Shown here: piece after piece, positions 39,471 to 47,041 of the stretch
Position numbering within the stretch: position 1 is the first letter of the stretch
Layout: every line of letters starts with the position of its first letter
NCBI RefSeq assembly: GCF_025857195.1
Contig: NZ_CP109794.1
Span: 1-48,535, forward strand
Source of the DNA: Leisingera thetidis
GTDB lineage: Bacteria > Pseudomonadota > Alphaproteobacteria > Rhodobacterales > Rhodobacteraceae
Length of the DNA: 48,535 nucleotides
Direction: 5' to 3'
Notes under the pieces: generated by a model
What the model was told of the DNA's origin: nothing
What the model saw: the letters and a program-made list of their open reading frames with translations, nothing else
Databases searched by the model: none
Made by a program: the position numbers and the translations under genes

Positions 39471-40159
39471 ACACGCTGTCGCTTGAGGCCCCGGTGCAGG
39501 GCCCGCCCGCCCCGGCCGGCAGCCCCGCCGGACAGAACCGGACCGCACCGGAGCGTTCCGCACCGGACCGCTCCGCGCAGGCGCCCGCCGGGCAGGCCGG
39601 GCAGGCCGGACCGGATGCCGCCGGGCAGGATGCCGGCCAGGATGCCGGACAGGATGCCGGACAGGGCGGGCCGGACACCCCGTCCCGGCCGCCGCGGCTG
39701 AGTGCGGCGGTGCTGGCGCAGATCGCCGCGGCGCTGCGCCAGGGCGGCCCCGGCGGCGCGCCGCTGGCGGCGCAGGCCGACCTGGTGGCGCTGCACAAGC
39801 GCCTCGCCGAGATGTTCACCACCCTCAATGAGGGGCTGGGCGCGCAGGCGGCGCAGAAGGCCGCCGCCGACCGCGCCGCGCTGACCGCCCGCATCGATGT
39901 GCTGGAGGCGGCGGTGAACCGGATGGAGGGGGCGCTCAGGATCGAATTCGAACCGGTGCTGAAGGCGGCGGTGGCGGAGGCGCTGGCGCAGGCCGCGCCG
40001 CCGCCGCGCCGCCGCTGGCGCGGGCTGCTGGCGGCGCTGCTGCTGGCGGCGGCGGCGCTGGCGGCCGGCGCCTGGTGGCACGCGCCGCTGCAGGAGGCCG
40101 GCCAGGCCGCCGCCGCCGCGGCCGCAAACCGCACCGGCTGGCAGCTGCCCGGCTTCTGA
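39467..40159 (+). CDS. Single-pass membrane protein coupled to the LuxR gene
   Basis: 230 residues from the ATG that overlaps the regulator stop (ATGA). I do not recognise it. Residues 1-70 are Pro/Ala/Gly-rich and disordered, with the repeat GQDAGQDAGQDAGQ. Residues about 75-165 are helical with heptad character (LVALHKRLAEMFTTLNEGL, then LTARIDVLEAAVNRMEGALR), so a coiled coil is likely. One membrane helix follows at about 183-205 (LLAALLLAAAALAAGAWW), with PPPRRRWR just before it, giving a cytoplasmic N-terminus. The short end is Ala-rich. Coupling to the regulator suggests it tethers or controls it (inference). Confidence 0.7.
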   Translation: MNTLSLEAPVQGPPAPAGSPAGQNRTAPERSAPDRSAQAPAGQAGQAGPDAAGQDAGQDAGQDAGQGGPDTPSRPPRLSAAVLAQIAAALRQGGPGGAPLAAQADLVALHKRLAEMFTTLNEGLGAQAAQKAAADRAALTARIDVLEAAVNRMEGALRIEFEPVLKAAVAEALAQAAPPPRRRWRGLLAALLLAAAALAAGAWWHAPLQEAGQAAAAAAANRTGWQLPGF

Positions 40160-40357
40160 AACACCTATTTTGTCCCCATTTGGGGGCATCGGCAGCAGCG
40201 CGGATGCGCTGCAATACAACCCAGAAGGCACCACGACGCCTTTTTTGCGCCAGACGGCCCCAAAGCAGTTTACCGGGGCCGCGGCAGTGGCGGGGGCACG
40301 GACCCGGGCAGCAGCCCGCTGCCCAGCCCCGGACAGTTAACGAGGAGGAAATTCACC
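40160..40357. promoter_or_regulatory. RTX protein 2 control region with CCCC-GGGG dyad and hairpin
   Basis: TTGTCCCCATTTGGGG at 40170-40185 repeats the dyad seen at 38122. AAGGC and GCCTT arms at 40225-40242 with a following TTTT run form a weak terminator-like hairpin, perhaps ending the regulator operon. AACGAGGAGGAAATTCACC just before the RTX ATG is a very strong ribosome site, in line with a highly made product. Confidence 0.5.
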
Positions 40358-42739
40358 ATGGGTATCCAAGACCAGAATCCGGACTGGGAAGTCTGCGATC
40401 CGACATGCGACATCCGGTTCAGCGACAACAAGTTCGACCCGGACTACAATGACGACACCACCGAGTGGGGCGGCACCGACGGCAATGTGATCAACCTGAA
40501 CGATCACGACGCCGGCGACAACGCCTCGGCCGGGGCCGGCGATGACGCGATCTACGGCAACCAGCGCAACAACCGCCTGTTCGGCGAGGAAGGCCAGGAT
40601 TACATCGAAGGCCAGGGCGGCGAGGACCTGATCGAAGGCGGCACCGGCAATGACACCATCTTCGGCGGCTGGAACGACCCGGAAACCGCGCATTACGACG
40701 AGGGCGACTGGATCGACGGCGAGGAAGGCTGCGATTACATCGACGGCGAAGGCGGCGATGACACCATCCTGGGCGGCGCGGATTCCGACACCATCTTCGG
40801 CGGCACCGGCGACGACCAGCTGTTCGGCGATGATGCCGACCGCGACTACAGCTATGAAGACGGCGACGCCGGCGACTACATGTACGGCGAAGACGGCAAC
40901 GACTGCATGGACGGCGAAGGCGGCGACGACTGGATGTGGGGCGATGCCGGCCAGAGCGATCTGAACGGCGACAACGACTACGACCACTCCAACAACAACG
41001 ACACCATGTACGGCCGCGACGGCAATGACCGCATGCACGGCCAGCAGGGCAACGACCGCATGGCCGGCGGCCTCGGCGACGACCTGGTGATCGGCGGCAT
41101 TGGCGACGACGAGATGTTCGGCGACGAGCGCCAGTCGCAGAATGACGACCTCGACTTCGGCGCCGACAACGGCACCGGCAACAAGACCGAGCAGGTCGAC
41201 GGCGACGACTGCATGCTGGGCGGCGACGGCAACGACACCATGGACGGCCAGGGCGGCAATGACACCATGTTCGGTGAAGCCGACCACGACCTGATGCAGG
41301 GCGGCCGCGGCGACGACCTGATGGACGGCGGCGCAGGCGCCGATGACGTCAACGGCGGCGCCGGCCAGGACACCCTGCGCGGCGGCTCCAACAACGACGT
41401 GCTGGAAGGCGGCGCCCAGGGCGACCTGATCTTCGGCGACCATGGCAGCAACCTGGGGGTCGAAGGCGGCAAATACGATCCTGCTCACGACTTCGACATC
41501 GACTGGGATTGCTGCGACGACGACGAGCAGCCCTCGGTCCAGGCCCATGCCGAAATGGAAGACGGCCTGAAGGAGGTCGACTGCCCGGACTGCTACACCC
41601 CGATCGACGAGGGCCCGGACGGCAATGACCGGATCCGCGGCGGCTCCGGCGACGACACCATGTTCGGCGAAGGCGGCAATGACGTCATCATCGGCGGCCG
41701 CGGCGACGACCATGGCCATGGCGGCGACGGCGACGACATCCTCAAAGGCGGCCACGGCGACGACACGCTGTACGGCGATGCGGATGACGACTGCCTGCAC
41801 GGCGAGGGCGGCGACGACAAGCTGTTCGGCGGCACCGGCGACGACACCCTCAAGGGCGGCGACCAGGACGACCTGCTGAAGGGCGAAGACGGCGATGACC
41901 GGCTGTATGGCGGCAACGGCGAAGACACCCTGCTGGGCGGCGAGGACGACGACAAGCTTTCCGGCGGCCGCGACAATGACGTGCTGAAGGGCGGCAACGG
42001 CGAAGACACGCTCTGCGGCAATGGCGGCAATGACTTCCTCGACGGCAATGACGACAACGACAAGCTGAAAGGCAACGGCGGCGATGACGTCCTGGAAGGC
42101 GGCGACGGCTATGACACGCTGTTCGGCAACAACGGCCGCGACTGCCTCTACGGCGAGGCGGACAATGACTACCTCGACGGCGGCAAGGGCGATGACTTCC
42201 TGGATGGCGGCGAAGGCAATGACACGCTGTTCGGCGGCAAAGGCAACGGCAACGACTTCCTGAAGGGCGGCGAAGGCAATGACACCCTGAAGGGCGGCGA
42301 TGGCAAGGATGTCTTCATCATCGACCTGAAATGGGACGGCACCAGCTTCTCGTCCAACGATGGCACCGACAAGATCCTGGACTTCGACATCGACCAGGAC
42401 CACGACGTGCTGCTGTTCCGTGTCACCAATGTCGGCGACGGCAAGGGCACCTCGGCGCAGGACGCTTTCGAGGAGCTCAATGAAAACGGCGGCGCAACCG
42501 TCACCGATGATGGCACCGACACCCACATCTCGGCGGGCGGCGCCACGGTGAAGATCCTCGGCCTGACCAACAACGAGAGCTACTTCAGCTCGCTTGGCCA
42601 GGACGCCAATCCGCTCGGCGGCGTTGGCATCAACGCGGTGACCACCGGCGATGCGGGCTCCTACGAGGCGATCCGCGTGCTGGCATCCGACACCGGCTTT
42701 GATGACAGCTTCGACAACATCTGGGGTCACACTGTCTGA
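40358..42739 (+). CDS. Acidic RTX calcium-binding protein 2, probable type I substrate
   Basis: 793 residues. Most of the chain (about 60-660) is RTX nonapeptides of the GGxGxDxx type, many with Asn/Asp-rich forms (GGDGDDILKGG, GNGGNDFLDGN). The N-terminus (MGIQDQNPDWEVCDPTCDIRF) has no signal peptide. The C-terminal 150 residues are non-repeat (VFIIDLKWDGTSFSSNDGT, ILDFDIDQDHDVLLF) and end FDDSFDNIWGHTV, fitting a type I secretion signal. A non-repeat insert at about 365-420 breaks the repeats (DIDWDCCDDDEQPSVQAHAE, VDCPDCYTP). Twelve cysteines are present, which is unusual for the family. Genes for a type I ABC transporter and membrane fusion protein follow at once. No enzymatic domain recognised; a structural or adhesive matrix role is likely. 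Confidence 0.9.
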   Translation: MGIQDQNPDWEVCDPTCDIRFSDNKFDPDYNDDTTEWGGTDGNVINLNDHDAGDNASAGAGDDAIYGNQRNNRLFGEEGQDYIEGQGGEDLIEGGTGNDTIFGGWNDPETAHYDEGDWIDGEEGCDYIDGEGGDDTILGGADSDTIFGGTGDDQLFGDDADRDYSYEDGDAGDYMYGEDGNDCMDGEGGDDWMWGDAGQSDLNGDNDYDHSNNNDTMYGRDGNDRMHGQQGNDRMAGGLGDDLVIGGIGDDEMFGDERQSQNDDLDFGADNGTGNKTEQVDGDDCMLGGDGNDTMDGQGGNDTMFGEADHDLMQGGRGDDLMDGGAGADDVNGGAGQDTLRGGSNNDVLEGGAQGDLIFGDHGSNLGVEGGKYDPAHDFDIDWDCCDDDEQPSVQAHAEMEDGLKEVDCPDCYTPIDEGPDGNDRIRGGSGDDTMFGEGGNDVIIGGRGDDHGHGGDGDDILKGGHGDDTLYGDADDDCLHGEGGDDKLFGGTGDDTLKGGDQDDLLKGEDGDDRLYGGNGEDTLLGGEDDDKLSGGRDNDVLKGGNGEDTLCGNGGNDFLDGNDDNDKLKGNGGDDVLEGGDGYDTLFGNNGRDCLYGEADNDYLDGGKGDDFLDGGEGNDTLFGGKGNGNDFLKGGEGNDTLKGGDGKDVFIIDLKWDGTSFSSNDGTDKILDFDIDQDHDVLLFRVTNVGDGKGTSAQDAFEELNENGGATVTDDGTDTHISAGGATVKILGLTNNESYFSSLGQDANPLGGVGINAVTTGDAGSYEAIRVLASDTGFDDSFDNIWGHTV

Positions 42740-42752
42740 GCCATAGGAACGG

Positions 42753-42779
42753 CGGGCCCGGGGGTTGACCCCGGGCCCG
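42753..42779 (+). terminator. GC-rich hairpin after RTX protein 2
   Basis: CGGGCCCGGGG, the loop GTTGA, then CCCCGGGCCCG make a perfect 11-bp stem. No T-run follows, so it may be a partial terminator or an RNA stabiliser that lowers expression of the transporter genes relative to the RTX gene. Confidence 0.55.
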
Positions 42780-42805
42780 TCCAGCCCTGGTTCAGGACAG
42801 CGATT

Positions 42806-42839
42806 TGGTCCCCGGCCAAGGATTGCATCCTTGGACCAG
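42806..42839 (+). promoter_or_regulatory. Leader hairpin before the type I ABC gene
   Basis: CCAAGGAT at 42816-42823, TGC, and ATCCTTGG at 42827-42834 form an 8-bp perfect hairpin; TGGT/ACCA extend it across an internal loop. AGATTATATAACTTCAATTCG lies just downstream and is AT-rich. The TATATAA may serve as a -10-like element. No specific riboswitch family is recognised. Confidence 0.35.
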
Positions 42840-42894
42840 GGCGCTGTTCTCCAGATTATATAACTTCAATTCGTGCAGCCGGGGGGCTACGACA

Positions 42895-44679
42895 ATGAAG
42901 GTAAGACGGGTATTTGACGGCCAACGGGGGGTGCTTGCCGCCATCTTCACAGCAAGCATCTTTGTGAACCTCCTTGTCCTGACAGCGCCGCTCTACATGC
43001 TGCAACTGTTTGCCCGGGTCATGGCCTCGGGCAGCATTCCCACTCTGATTGCTCTGACCACCGGCGCAGCCCTTGCGCTGGTGTTCTTCTTTCTCTTCGA
43101 CATGATCCGCCAGCGCCTGGTGGCGCGGCTCGGATCGCGGCTCGAGGCGCGGCTCAGCCCGCTGGTGCTGGAGGGCATGATCAGCGGCCGCCGCCCCGCC
43201 GCCCTGGCCCGCGCCGAACCGATCCGCGACATCCAGGAGCTGCGCGGCTTTGTCACCAGCCCGCTGTTCCTGGCGCTGCTGGACGCGCCCTGGTCGCTGA
43301 TCTTCCTGGCGCTGATCTTCCTGTTCAGCCCGGTGCTCGGCGCGGTGGCGCTGGTCGGCCTGGTGCTGCTGTTCAGCCTTGGCCTGCTCAGCGAGCTGCT
43401 GGCCCGGGGGCCGATGGACACGGCCGGCCGCCAGGCCGCCGAGACCAATGCCGCGGTGGCGGAAATGATGAACAACGCAGGCCTGATCCACGCCATGGGC
43501 AAGACCGCGCCGCTGATCGCGCGCTGGCAGCTCAAGGCGTTCTCGGCGCTGGTGTTCAACACATTGGCCACCGACCGGGTGGCGCTGATGACCTCGCTGG
43601 CCAAGGCGGTGCGGATGGGGCTGCAGATCGCGGTGCTGGGCACCGGCGTGGTGCTGGTGATCAACAACCAGCTGACGCCGGGGCTGATGATCGCCGCCTC
43701 GATCCTCCTGGGCCGCGCCGCGGCGCCGGTGGAGCAGTCGATCGCCGGCTGGCGCGGCTTCCTCAAGGCGCGCGCCGCGCACGGCCGGCTGAATGAATTC
43801 CTCGCCCATATGGGCGCCGCCCCGGAGCGGCTGGCCCTGCCCGAGCCGGAAGGCCGGCTGTCGGTGGAAAACGCCACCGTGGTGCTGCCGGGACGCGCCG
43901 ATCCGCTTTTGCTGGACATCACCCTGGCGCTGAAGCCGGGGCAGTCGCTGGGGCTGATCGGCCCCTCCGGCGCCGGCAAGACCACATTGGCCCATGCGCT
44001 GGCCGGGCTGCAGCCGCTGGCGCGCGGCCATATCCGCATCGACGATGCCGCGCTCACCGACTGGGACCCGGCGCAGATCGGCCAGCACATCGGCTTCCTG
44101 CCGCAGCGGGTCGAGCTGTTCCAGGGCACGGTGGCGGAGAACATCGCGCTGATGGACCCGGACGCCCGCCCCTCCGATGTGGTGGCGGCGGCCAAGCTGG
44201 CGCAGGTGCACGGGATGATCCTGTCGCTGCCCGGCGGCTACAACGCCGAGGTCGGCCCGCGCGGCGAGTTCCTGTCGGCCGGCCAGCGCCAGCGCATCGG
44301 CCTGGCGCGCGCCTTCTTCGGCGACCGCAAGCTGATCGTGCTGGACGAGCCCAACGCCAATCTCGACCCCGAGGGCGAGGAGGCGCTGGCCTGCGCCATC
44401 GAAGAGGCCTGCGCCCGCGGCGCCGCGGTGGTGGCGGTGACCCACCGGCTCAGCCTGCTGCGCCGGGTCAGCCATGCGGCGCTGTTGCAGGACGGCCGCA
44501 TCGCCCGCTTCGGCGAGGCCCGCCAGGTGATCGAGGCGGCGGCGCAGCCGCTGGCCCGGAGCCAGGCCCAGGCGCATCAGGACGATCCCAAGATCGCCCC
44601 GTTCCGCCACCGCAACGCGGACGGCGGCCCCGCCGGCAAGGGCGCCGATGCGCCCCGGACTGAAGGAGAAAGCGCATGA
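42895..44679 (+). CDS. Type I secretion ABC transporter (PrtD/HlyB type)
   Basis: 594 residues from ATG 42895 (MKVRRVFDGQRGVLAAIF); upstream in-frame codons are not supported. A membrane domain covers about 20-310 (ASIFVNLLVLTAPLYMLQLFARV, LVFFFLFDMIRQRLVARLG). The nucleotide-binding domain has Walker A GPSGAGKTT from residue 356, the signature LSAGQRQRIGLARAFFGD and Walker B LIVLDEPNANLDPEG, plus the switch VTHRLSLL. There is no N-terminal C39 peptidase-like domain, so it belongs to the PrtD class for RTX substrates. The start of the membrane fusion protein overlaps its stop (ATGA). The outer membrane TolC partner is not in the window and must come from elsewhere. Confidence 0.95.
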   Translation: MKVRRVFDGQRGVLAAIFTASIFVNLLVLTAPLYMLQLFARVMASGSIPTLIALTTGAALALVFFFLFDMIRQRLVARLGSRLEARLSPLVLEGMISGRRPAALARAEPIRDIQELRGFVTSPLFLALLDAPWSLIFLALIFLFSPVLGAVALVGLVLLFSLGLLSELLARGPMDTAGRQAAETNAAVAEMMNNAGLIHAMGKTAPLIARWQLKAFSALVFNTLATDRVALMTSLAKAVRMGLQIAVLGTGVVLVINNQLTPGLMIAASILLGRAAAPVEQSIAGWRGFLKARAAHGRLNEFLAHMGAAPERLALPEPEGRLSVENATVVLPGRADPLLLDITLALKPGQSLGLIGPSGAGKTTLAHALAGLQPLARGHIRIDDAALTDWDPAQIGQHIGFLPQRVELFQGTVAENIALMDPDARPSDVVAAAKLAQVHGMILSLPGGYNAEVGPRGEFLSAGQRQRIGLARAFFGDRKLIVLDEPNANLDPEGEEALACAIEEACARGAAVVAVTHRLSLLRRVSHAALLQDGRIARFGEARQVIEAAAQPLARSQAQAHQDDPKIAPFRHRNADGGPAGKGADAPRTEGESA

Positions 44680-46097
44680 GTCTGGTGGAACAGGAGCGCC
44701 GCAGCCCGGCGCCGCAAACCCCGGCCGGGACGGTGTCCCGGGGCGGCTTCCGCGATCTGATGCCGGCCGGCAGCGGCCAGGAGGTGCCGCTGCCCAAGCA
44801 CCCGCCGACCCGGGTGCGCCAGCTGGTGCTGTGGCTGGCGGTCTGCGGCTTCGGGCTGTTCGGCGGCCTGGTGTTCTGGGCCACCAAGGCCGAGCTGACC
44901 AGCGCGGTGGTGGCGCCGGGCGCCTTCAACGTGGCCGGCGACCGGCTGGCGGTGCAGCATTTCGAGGGCGGCATCCTGCGCGAGCTCAAGGTGGCCGAGG
45001 GCGACCGCGTCGCCGAGGGCCAGGTGGTCGCCCGGCTCGACGGCCGCCGGGTGCAGGCGCAGCTGGCGATCCTGAACGGCCAGCTGGCCAGCCTGCTGGC
45101 GCAGCAGGCGCGGCTGGAAGCGGAACGCAAGGACACCGAGACGCTGCAGCCGGGGCCGGAACTGGAGCGGCTCACCGGCCGGGCGCCGGACCTGGCGCAG
45201 CTGGTGGCGGTGCAGCACGACCTGCTGGCCTCCAACCGGGCGCTGTACCAGGGCCAGATGGACATCATCCGCACCCGCGTCAGCCAGCTCGAGGATCAGC
45301 TCAAGGGCCGCGATGCCCGGATCCAGGCCACCGAGGAGCAGCTGGCGCTGGTGCAGGGCGAACTGGCGGATCTGACCGGGCTTTTTGAAAAGGGGCTGGT
45401 GCCGAAGACCCGCATCAGCCAGCGGCAGATGCAGCAGAGCGGCCTGCTGGGCACCCTGGGCACGCTGGAAAGCGACCGCGGCAATGTGCTGGAGCGGATC
45501 GGCGAGATGGAAGAGCGGCGGCTGCAGGCCGGCCGCGACCGGGCGGCACGGATCGCCGCCGAAAGCCAGCAGGTGCAGGAGCAGATCCTCGATCTGCGCC
45601 AGCGCCTCGACGCGGCTCTGGATATCGCCGAGCGCCAGATCATCCGGGCGCCGCGCGCCGGCCGGGTGGTCGGGCTCAGCATCAACACCCTGGGCCAGGT
45701 GGTGGACCCCGGCCAGACCATCCTCGAGCTGATGCCCGAAGGGGCTGGGCTGCTGGTGGAAACACGGGTGGCGGTCGAGGATATCGACGAGGTTGCCGAA
45801 GGCAGCCAGGCGCGGGTGCAATTGACCGCCTACAGCTTCCGCTCCACCCCGCCGGTGCAGGGCGAAGTGGTGATGGTGGCGGCGGGCAGCAGCATCGACC
45901 AGCTGACCGGCCGCTCCTATTACCCGGTGCATATCCGCATCAAGGACAACGAGCTGGCGGCGCTGCCCAATGTCAAGGCGCTGCCCGGCATGCCGGCCCA
46001 GGCGATGATCGAAACCGGCCGCCAGACCCTGGCCGACTACCTGATCAGCCCGGTGCTCTCCAGCATGTCGCAGGCGCTGAAGGAAGGCAGCGGCTAG
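44676..46097 (+). CDS. Type I secretion membrane fusion protein (HlyD/PrtE type)
   Basis: 473 residues. A short cytoplasmic tail leads to one membrane helix at about 48-70 (LVLWLAVCGFGLFGGLVFWATK). The lipoyl/barrel-sandwich half motif is FNVAGDRLAVQHFEGGILREL, followed by VAEGDRVAEGQVVARLDG. A long coiled coil follows at about 115-330 (RLEAERKDTETLQ, RISQRQMQQSGLLGTLG). The second half barrel is IIRAPRAGRVVGLSINTLGQVVDPG, and the C-terminal HlyD domain has LVETRVAVEDIDEVAEGSQ and GMPAQAMIETGRQTLADYLISP. The length is normal. It is coupled to the ABC gene by ATGA and followed by a hairpin terminator. Confidence 0.95.
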   Translation: MSLVEQERRSPAPQTPAGTVSRGGFRDLMPAGSGQEVPLPKHPPTRVRQLVLWLAVCGFGLFGGLVFWATKAELTSAVVAPGAFNVAGDRLAVQHFEGGILRELKVAEGDRVAEGQVVARLDGRRVQAQLAILNGQLASLLAQQARLEAERKDTETLQPGPELERLTGRAPDLAQLVAVQHDLLASNRALYQGQMDIIRTRVSQLEDQLKGRDARIQATEEQLALVQGELADLTGLFEKGLVPKTRISQRQMQQSGLLGTLGTLESDRGNVLERIGEMEERRLQAGRDRAARIAAESQQVQEQILDLRQRLDAALDIAERQIIRAPRAGRVVGLSINTLGQVVDPGQTILELMPEGAGLLVETRVAVEDIDEVAEGSQARVQLTAYSFRSTPPVQGEVVMVAAGSSIDQLTGRSYYPVHIRIKDNELAALPNVKALPGMPAQAMIETGRQTLADYLISPVLSSMSQALKEGSG

Positions 46098-46154
46098 AGG
46101 GACAGCCGCAGTCAGGAAGGCCGCGGCCCAGGGGGGAGGGCCGCAGCCTGTCCG

Positions 46155-46186
46155 GGCCCGCTTCAGCCGCAAGGCTGAGGCGGGCC
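46155..46186 (+). terminator. Hairpin terminator of the type I secretion operon
   Basis: GGCCCGC-T-TCAGCC, loop GCAA, GGCTGA-G-GCGGGCC, then TGTTGGTTT. A long stem with a tetraloop and a T-rich tail lies 57 bp after the stop. Confidence 0.75.
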
Positions 46187-46280
46187 TGTTGGTTTCCGCC
46201 CCCGCCTGTTCCGCCGCCCCGTGCCGCTGCCCCGTGCCGCTGGCCGGCCCGTTTGCCTGCCGCTTTCGGCCGCTTTCGGC

Positions 46281-46310
46281 CGCCGCCCCTGCCCCGGAGC
46301 AGGGGCGGCG
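46281..46310. repeat. 12-bp perfect inverted repeat
   Basis: CGCCGCCCCTGC, spacer CCCGGA, GCAGGGGCGGCG. It lies in the 347-bp gap at 46098-46444 after two CGCTTTCGGC tandem copies. No T-run follows. The gap otherwise shows no gene except the start of the small protein at 46445, whose leader has short CAGACAGA repeats (46409-46428). Confidence 0.5.
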
Positions 46311-46444
46311 CTCACCCTTGGCAGGCAGCGGATAGCCCTCAGCACCCCCGTCCTATCCTTTGGTGCAGCAGCGCCGCCGCGCCCGCCATGCTAGAAAGAT
46401 CCCAGCACACAGACAGACACAGACAGACAGCAGGAGACAGACCC

Positions 46445-46660
46445 ATGACCCTGATCAGCACCCTCACCGGCGTTACCGCAAGCCTGGCAGCCGTGGCCGC
46501 GGGCTTTCTCCTCGGCCTGCCGCTGCTGGTGCTGGCCCTGATCTACCCGGTGGCCGGGGTGCTGGGCTGCACCGCCTGCCAGTGGGCGCTGGAACAGCGC
46601 GAGCGCCTGAGCGCGGAACCGCAGCTGGCCTATTACTCGCCCCGCCCCTACTTCGGCTGA
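46445..46660 (+). CDS. Small membrane protein, unrecognised
   Basis: 71 residues from an ATG with AGGAGACAGACCC upstream, a good ribosome site. Residues about 5-45 are strongly hydrophobic (LTGVTASLAAVAAGFLLGLP, LLVLALIYPVAGVLGCTACQ), giving one or two membrane helices. A short charged loop (WALEQRERLSAEPQ) and an aromatic tail LAYYSPRPYFG follow. I do not recognise the family. It sits alone between the type I secretion operon and the replication block, with a structured leader upstream and the third parS-like palindrome 180 bp downstream. Coding status is supported by the ribosome site and a clean hydrophobic pattern. Confidence 0.6.
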   Translation: MTLISTLTGVTASLAAVAAGFLLGLPLLVLALIYPVAGVLGCTACQWALEQRERLSAEPQLAYYSPRPYFG

Positions 46661-46838
46661 TCCCGCGCCGCCCTGATTTCCCCGGCCGGCACCGCCCCTC
46701 CGCAATCCGGCCTGCCGCAGCCCCGGCTTCAGATCCCGCCTCCCCCTCCTCCCCCCCGAGGACTGAAGCCGGGGCCCGCGCGCGCGCTCTCTCACTCTCC
46801 CCCCCGTCTTTTCCCCGCCCCGGAATAGGTCCGGTCCG

Positions 46839-46870
46839 GACCAAATGTTTCGCGCGCGAAACATTTGGTC
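46839..46870. promoter_or_regulatory. parS: parS-like 32-bp palindrome, copy 3
   Basis: The 32-bp palindrome is the same as at 2801 and 4323. The conserved block runs from 46824 (AATAGGTCCGGTCCGGACC) to about 46890 (ATGCTGACCTTTTTGG). It lies 172 bp beyond the repA stop. A dyad GAAACCGTCC-GGG-GGACGGTTTC follows at 46913-46935. On a circle, the three copies all lie within about 6 kb around repA-parAB. Confidence 0.8.
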
Positions 46871-46912
46871 AACCATGCTGACCTTTTTGGAGAGGGGTGA
46901 GAAAGCTTCCTG

Positions 46913-46935
46913 GAAACCGTCCGGGGGACGGTTTC
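46913..46935. repeat. 10-bp inverted repeat near repA 3' end
   Basis: GAAACCGTCC, GGG, GGACGGTTTC is a perfect dyad between the third palindrome and the repA stop. It has no T-run on either side within ten bases. It may fold in the repA mRNA tail or bind a protein. Confidence 0.5.
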
Positions 46936-47041
46936 GCTGTCGAACGGACGGAGCCCTTTGGCAAGATGACAGGGAAGCCCGCCGCTTCTTTCTGGTCTTA
47001 AATACTCAATTCCGTCGGCCGGCCCGGGGCGCAGGCGCCCG

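Noticed and set aside
40337..42730. 797-codon minus-strand open frame opposite RTX protein 2
   Set aside because: Val/Ala repeats mirror the RTX repeat on the other strand; no start site or family motif.
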